Of a stretch of DNA of 64,000 bases, positions 60,535-64,000 are shown one piece after another. Source of the DNA: Acidimicrobiales bacterium (lineage in GTDB: Bacteria > Actinomycetota > Acidimicrobiia > Acidimicrobiales > GCA-2861595); the NCBI GenBank assembly GCA_036262515.1, contig DATAIT010000117.1, forward strand, positions 1 to 64,000. Reading direction: 5' to 3'. Position numbers and translations under genes: made by a program. The stretch's first letter is position 1. Every line of letters begins with the position of its first letter. Below the pieces are notes generated by a model. The model did not search any database and was not told the DNA's origin. It saw only the letters and a list, made by a program, of their open reading frames with translations.

Positions 60535-60925
60535 CGCAGGGGGCACCGGCCGGCGGGCCAGGGCGGCGGCGCTGGCGGGGATCCTCGGCCTGTCGGTGCT
60601 CGCCGCCTGCGGCGGTGACAGCGACGCCGGCAACGACGCCGGCACCGCTGGCCCGGCGGCGGCATCGTCAGGCCGAACCCAGACCCTCACCATCAAGGAC
60701 TTCCGGTTCGGGCCGCAGCCGCTCGAGGTCTCGAAGGGCACCGTGGTGACGGTGATGAACGAGGACGACGCCGCACACACGGCGACCGCCGACGACCACT
60801 CCTTCGACACCGGCGAACTGGCCGAGGGCGAGAGCAAGGAGATCACGCTGGCGACGGAGGGCGACGTCGCCTTCCACTGTCACATCCACGACTACATGAC
60901 TGGCGTCATCCGGGTCACGGCGTAG
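60518..60925 (+). CDS. Cupredoxin lipoprotein (type 1 copper), second copy
   Basis: A 135-residue exported protein: basic N-terminus, lipobox VLAACGG, a low-complexity linker and a plastocyanin-like domain. Ligands are His in DDAAHTATADD and the terminal Cys-x-x-x-His-x-x-Met-like VAFHCHIHDYMTG. It may be an extracellular electron carrier. It overlaps tatA and precedes two ferritin-like proteins, so it may serve their oxidation chemistry; this is inference. Confidence 0.83.
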   Translation: MRSPSSAGGTGRRARAAALAGILGLSVLAACGGDSDAGNDAGTAGPAAASSGRTQTLTIKDFRFGPQPLEVSKGTVVTVMNEDDAAHTATADDHSFDTGELAEGESKEITLATEGDVAFHCHIHDYMTGVIRVTA

Positions 60926-61014
60926 CGCCGAAGACCTGCTCGAACCACATGGCAGGACCGGGTACCGGTGGCGTGCGACCGCACGCCCGTGAACGAGAAA
61001 GGGGAACCGCTTCG

Positions 61015-61878
61015 GTGACCATCGATGACCGATCACTCAACGAGCTGATCGTCGAGTCGCAGGACCTGCAGGTGGACGCCCTCCGCGACATCAAGGCCAC
61101 GCTTCCCGAGTTGGCCGAGATCCGCGAGGAGCGCCGCAGTCACGGCGTGAACGTCGACGAGATCAACCGCTACAACGCCACTCGCCGCACCGTCCTGCAG
61201 AGGATGGGCATCGGCGGCGGCGGACTGGCGGCCCGTGGGCTGCTCGGCGGCGGTTTCGGCGCCCTCCTGGCCGGTCTGTTCGCCACGCCGGCGCATGGCG
61301 ACGAGGCGCTCGACATCCAGATCCTGCAGACCGCTTCGTCGCTCGAGGTCCTGGCCGTCGCGACCTACGGGGCGGCCATGACGCTGGACTTCATCAAGAA
61401 CGGCAACCCCGTCGTGATCAAGTTCGCCCAGACCACGATGATGCAGCACGACGAGCACCGCAAGGCGTTCCAGAGCCAGACCAAGGCCCTCGGTGGCAAG
61501 GAGCAGACCGCTCCGAACGCCAAGTACAAGCCGGTCGTGGACAGCGCCGTGCCCACGCTCAAGGCCCCCCTCGATGTGGTGAACCTGGCCGAGACGCTGG
61601 AGACGGTCGCCACCGAGACCTACCTCATGAACACGACCCAGCTGGAGGACACCGCGTCCAAGCGCGTGATGGCCAGCGTCATGGGGGTCGAGACCCAGCA
61701 CGCCGCCGTCCTTCGCGCCGTCAAGGCGCTGCTCATGGGCGGCGCACCGGACCTGATCAAGATCCCGATCGGCGCGGATGCCGCCAAGCTCCCCGCTGCC
61801 GCCGGCAGCGTGGCGTTCCCCGAGGCGTTCGAGCCCGTGGCCGCAGCGGCCGATCCGTCGACGGGAGCCGTCAAGTGA
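61015..61878 (+). CDS. Ferritin-like domain protein with Tat-like signal, copy 1
   Basis: A 287-residue exported protein. A charged helix of about 60 residues precedes the signal-like TRRTVLQRMGIGGGGLAARG with twin Arg, then a helical PF13668-type ferritin-like domain (about 100-265). Diiron-type Glu/His positions may be in QTASSLEVLAVATYGAAM, QHDEHRKAF, AETLETVATETYLM and GVETQHAAVLRAV. The signal follows a long N-region, unlike ordinary Tat signals. GTG 61015 is the chosen start. It overlaps the next gene by four bases (GTGA). Confidence 0.83.
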   Translation: MTIDDRSLNELIVESQDLQVDALRDIKATLPELAEIREERRSHGVNVDEINRYNATRRTVLQRMGIGGGGLAARGLLGGGFGALLAGLFATPAHGDEALDIQILQTASSLEVLAVATYGAAMTLDFIKNGNPVVIKFAQTTMMQHDEHRKAFQSQTKALGGKEQTAPNAKYKPVVDSAVPTLKAPLDVVNLAETLETVATETYLMNTTQLEDTASKRVMASVMGVETQHAAVLRAVKALLMGGAPDLIKIPIGADAAKLPAAAGSVAFPEAFEPVAAAADPSTGAVK

Positions 61879-62588
61879 CCCAGGAGACCGCCAACCACAT
61901 GGACACCGAGCCCAGCGCTCTGGAGCACCTCACGACCTCGGCGTTCAGCCGCCGCAGGTTCCTCGTCGGCTCCGGTGTGGCCGCAGGTCTCGCCATCGTC
62001 ACGGCCGCGTGCGGCAACGACGACGACACGTCGTCCGACGCCGGCACGAGCGACACCACCGCGGCCGACGGCGGCACCGACACCACCGAGGCGGGCGCCG
62101 GCGGCGACCTGGCCGTGGCTGCGTTCGCCGCCGGTCTGGAGGTCCTGGCCGTCGGCACCTACAAGGCCGCACTCGACGCGGCCACGGCCGGCAAGCTCGG
62201 TGATGTGCCCCCGGCCGGCGCAGAGTTCGTCAAGACGGCGATGGCGCATCACGAGGAACACCTGTCCTCGTGGAACACGGTGCTGAAGGGCGCCGGCGAG
62301 CCGGAGGTCACCACCCCGAACGCCCAGCTCAAGCCCATGATCGACGCCGAGTTCGGAAAGGCCAAGGGCTTCGCCGATGCGGCCAAGCTGGCCCGCACCC
62401 TCGAGGAGACGGCGGCCGCCACCTACCTCAGCGCCATCCCGAACCTCAAGAGCAAGGATGCCATCAAGCTGGCTGCGTCGATCCAGGCGATCGACGCCAA
62501 GCACGTCGCCATCTTGAACTACGTTCTCGGCGAGTACCCGGTGCCCGACACCTTCGCCAAGACCGACAAGGCAGCGAAGCCGGCCTAG
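61875..62588 (+). CDS. Ferritin-like domain lipoprotein with Tat signal, copy 2
   Basis: A 237-residue protein with a clear Tat lipoprotein signal: SRRRFLVGSGVAAGLAIV then lipobox TAACG (Cys near 49). After an Asp/Thr/Ser-rich linker comes a ferritin-like helical domain: AAGLEVLAVGTYKAALDAA, KTAMAHHEEHLSSW, RTLEETAAATYLS and AIDAKHVAILNYV. It resembles copy 1, so the pair arose by duplication. They may form a heteromeric iron or manganese protein on the cell surface. Start is a GTG overlapping copy 1. Confidence 0.87.
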   Translation: MTQETANHMDTEPSALEHLTTSAFSRRRFLVGSGVAAGLAIVTAACGNDDDTSSDAGTSDTTAADGGTDTTEAGAGGDLAVAAFAAGLEVLAVGTYKAALDAATAGKLGDVPPAGAEFVKTAMAHHEEHLSSWNTVLKGAGEPEVTTPNAQLKPMIDAEFGKAKGFADAAKLARTLEETAAATYLSAIPNLKSKDAIKLAASIQAIDAKHVAILNYVLGEYPVPDTFAKTDKAAKPA

Positions 62589-62629
62589 CCGTCCCACGGT
62601 CGCTGCACGCCCCACCGGTGCAGCCGTCG

Positions 62630-62661
62630 AGCGGCCCGCCCTCCCCTGGGGGCGGGCCGCT
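62630..62661 (+). terminator. GC-rich hairpin after the ferritin-like genes
   Basis: AGCGGCCCGCCC (62630-62641) pairs with GGGCGGGCCGCT (62650-62661) around an eight-base loop, 42 bases after the second ferritin-like stop. No T run follows. It probably ends the tatA-ferritin transcript. Confidence 0.65.
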
Positions 62662-62686
62662 TCGCGTCGCGCGCGAACCTGGGCCG

Positions 62687-62887
62687 ATGGCGCCGGCCGA
62701 CACGATCGTCTGCGTTGACTGTGGTGGAGCGTGCCGGCGCACGCCGTTCGACCCGCCCGAGCTCGGCTGGCATGCCGGCGACCTGGTCACCTACCGCTGC
62801 GCCGACTGCGCCGACCTGTGGTACCTGGAGGTGGCGGAGGACGACCTCGACGACCCCGCTGGGTCGCCGCCCACCGCCCCAGGGTAG
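62687..62887 (+). CDS. Small zinc-ribbon-like protein
   Basis: A 66-residue protein with four to five cysteines in zinc-ribbon spacing: IVCVDCGGACRR near the start and YRCADCADLWY in the middle; the tail is acidic and Pro-rich. ATG 62687 lies just after the hairpin. Function unknown; it may bind zinc as a tiny adaptor. Confidence 0.65.
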   Translation: MAPADTIVCVDCGGACRRTPFDPPELGWHAGDLVTYRCADCADLWYLEVAEDDLDDPAGSPPTAPG

Positions 62888-62932
62888 GGACGGCCGGACA
62901 TCGGCGGCCCCACCGGGAGGGAGGCGGCGTCC

Positions 62933-63157
62933 CTACCGGGAAACCGGAGGTGCGGCTGTCTCGGACGCGCCGGGGGAGGAGTCGGGGCGCCCGAAGGGGT
63001 CGGTGAACGCCTCCGGACCGGCGGCGGCGCCCTCGTCGCCCACGGTCGCCTCGCCCCGCGAGCCCTGAGCCGACGTGCCGGACCCCGGTGCCCCGGCGGC
63101 ATCCGAGCGGTCGTGGGGTTCGGACATCGAGGTGGTGGGGTCGTCGTCGGCGGCCAC
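62933..63157 (-). CDS. Low-complexity acidic small protein, function unknown
   Basis: A 74-residue, probably disordered protein (Ser/Ala/Gly/Asp/Pro-rich). The GTG at 63157 has GGAGAG six bases upstream on the minus strand, and the gene follows trpD by 76 bases on the same strand. These points favour it being real, but composition alone could also arise by chance. Confidence 0.4.
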   Translation of the reverse strand: MAADDDPTTSMSEPHDRSDAAGAPGSGTSAQGSRGEATVGDEGAAAGPEAFTDPFGRPDSSPGASETAAPPVSR

Positions 63158-63233
63158 GGGGCTCTCCTACCCACCGGCACGGCCACTCACGCCCTCGACC
63201 CGAGCGGGAATGGAGGCCGACGGCGCCGGCGGC

Positions 63234-64000
63234 TCAGGCCTCGGCGGCGGCCGCCTGCGTCGAGGCCTCGGCCAGTCGCTCGAGCACGCGGGCCGCCCGC
63301 CCGTCGTCGATCGACGCCGCTGCCGCCTCCAGGCCCTCGGCCATGGAGGCGACGAGCCCGGCGGCGACGATGCCGGCCGCCGCGTTCAACACCACGATGT
63401 CGCGGTGGGGCCCCCGCTCCCCGTCGAGGATCCGGCGGGCGAAGTCTGCGTTGGCATCGGCGTCGCCGCCGGCCAGGTCGCCGGCTTCGGCAGCGGCCAG
63501 GCCGAGCGCGCCGGGATCCACCGTGCACGAGGTGACCTCCCCGTCGCGCAGGTCGAGCATGGTGGACGTGGTGGTCGTGGTCAGCTCGTCCAGCCCGTCA
63601 TGGCCGTAGACCACGAGGGCGCGCACGGCGCCGTTGGCGGCCAGCACGCCGGCCACCTTGCCGGCCATCGAGGGGTCGCTGACGCCGACCACCTGGCGAC
63701 CCGGACGGGCCGGGTTGGCCAGGGGCCCGAGGAAGTTGAACACCGTGGGGACGCCGAGCTCGCGGCGTGTGGCGGCCGCGTGGCGGTAGCACGGGTGGAA
63801 GCGGGGCGCGAAGCAGAACGCCATGCCCGACGCTTCGAGGCAGCGGAACACCCCGGCGGGACCGAGGTCGGCGACCACGCCGAGTGCACCCAGGACGTCG
63901 GCCGAGCCCGCCGCCGACGACACCGCCCGGTTCCCGTGCTTGCACACCCGGGCGCCCGCGCCCGCGACCACCAGGGCGGCGACGGTCGACACGTTGATCG
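63234..64000 (-). CDS. trpD: Anthranilate phosphoribosyltransferase (N-terminus beyond window)
   Basis: The C-terminal 255 residues of TrpD, which joins anthranilate to PRPP in tryptophan synthesis. The PRPP-binding NVST begins at the right edge, followed by KHGNRAVSSAAGSADVLGALG (split by substrate binding), FCFAPRFHPCYRHAAATRRELG, FNFLGPLANPARP and the C-terminal helices. All match the family. The missing part is about 90 residues. No other trp gene is in the window. Confidence 0.93.
   Translation of the reverse strand, partial: INVSTVAALVVAGAGARVCKHGNRAVSSAAGSADVLGALGVVADLGPAGVFRCLEASGMAFCFAPRFHPCYRHAAATRRELGVPTVFNFLGPLANPARPGRQVVGVSDPSMAGKVAGVLAANGAVRALVVYGHDGLDELTTTTTSTMLDLRDGEVTSCTVDPGALGLAAAEAGDLAGGDADANADFARRILDGERGPHRDIVVLNAAAGIVAAGLVASMAEGLEAAAASIDDGRAARVLERLAEASTQAAAAEA

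Overview
The window is chromosomal DNA from a very GC-rich actinobacterium. High GC, frequent GTG starts, four-base ATGA/GTGA gene overlaps, a class E sortase, a LigC-type ligase, a CeoBC-like TrkA pair and actinobacterial OB-fold and Zn-ribbon proteins all fit Actinomycetota. An Acidimicrobiia-like lineage is my best guess, but that is inference from gene style. Nearly all of the window is coding, and only one gap (21435-21839) exceeds 300 bases.

Layout, left to right. 1-2153: edge of a probable integrated element, with an N6-adenine DNA methyltransferase cut by the window edge and a tyrosine recombinase 55 bases downstream of a tRNA-Thr(CGT) gene. 2162-8246: housekeeping replication block holB, tmk, an MFS transporter and topA, all on the minus strand. 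8382-18451: a cation and membrane-energetics region with two KimA/Rv2690c-like APC permeases, two TrkA-type subunits, two small OB-fold proteins, a DedA protein, a K+-independent-type H+-pyrophosphatase and a DtxR-family regulator. 18478-21434: an STAS/anti-sigma pair, then a fibronectin-III surface protein with a class E sortase. 21840-26279: a Tad/Flp pilus operon. 26645-32541: a tiny membrane peptide, a selenocysteine tRNA, a primary-type sigma factor, and divergent nadE and glnE.

32557-39030: small envelope proteins, a DHA2 transporter, a thioredoxin-reductase-like flavoprotein without its CxxC, and a phosphoesterase with a membrane segment inserted in its catalytic domain. 39061-42150: the molybdate operon modABC behind a MerR-HTH/Mop regulator. 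42269-46071: a copper operon (CsoR-type operator, copZ, a His-motif membrane protein, copA) and a convergent cupredoxin lipoprotein. 46165-51726: a SAM methyltransferase, a tetraether-lipid-synthase-like radical SAM protein, an ATP-dependent DNA ligase and malQ, with two copies of one hairpin element at gene ends. 51759-60265: assorted enzymes (FAD oxidoreductase, DUF72, hydrolase, RecB-like nuclease, PAP2 phosphatase, M23 peptidase, thermonuclease, YdjC deacetylase). 60367-62588: tatA, a cupredoxin and two Tat-signal ferritin-like proteins in one tight block. 63234-64000: the C-terminal part of trpD.

The most interesting points are the Tes-like radical SAM gene beside a Cys-Cys methyltransferase, the selC gene in a window with no other sel gene, the membrane-inserted phosphoesterase, the tatA/cupredoxin/ferritin block, and the recombinase at the tRNA-Thr 3' end. 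Gene functions rest on motifs and remembered family features; no database search was run.
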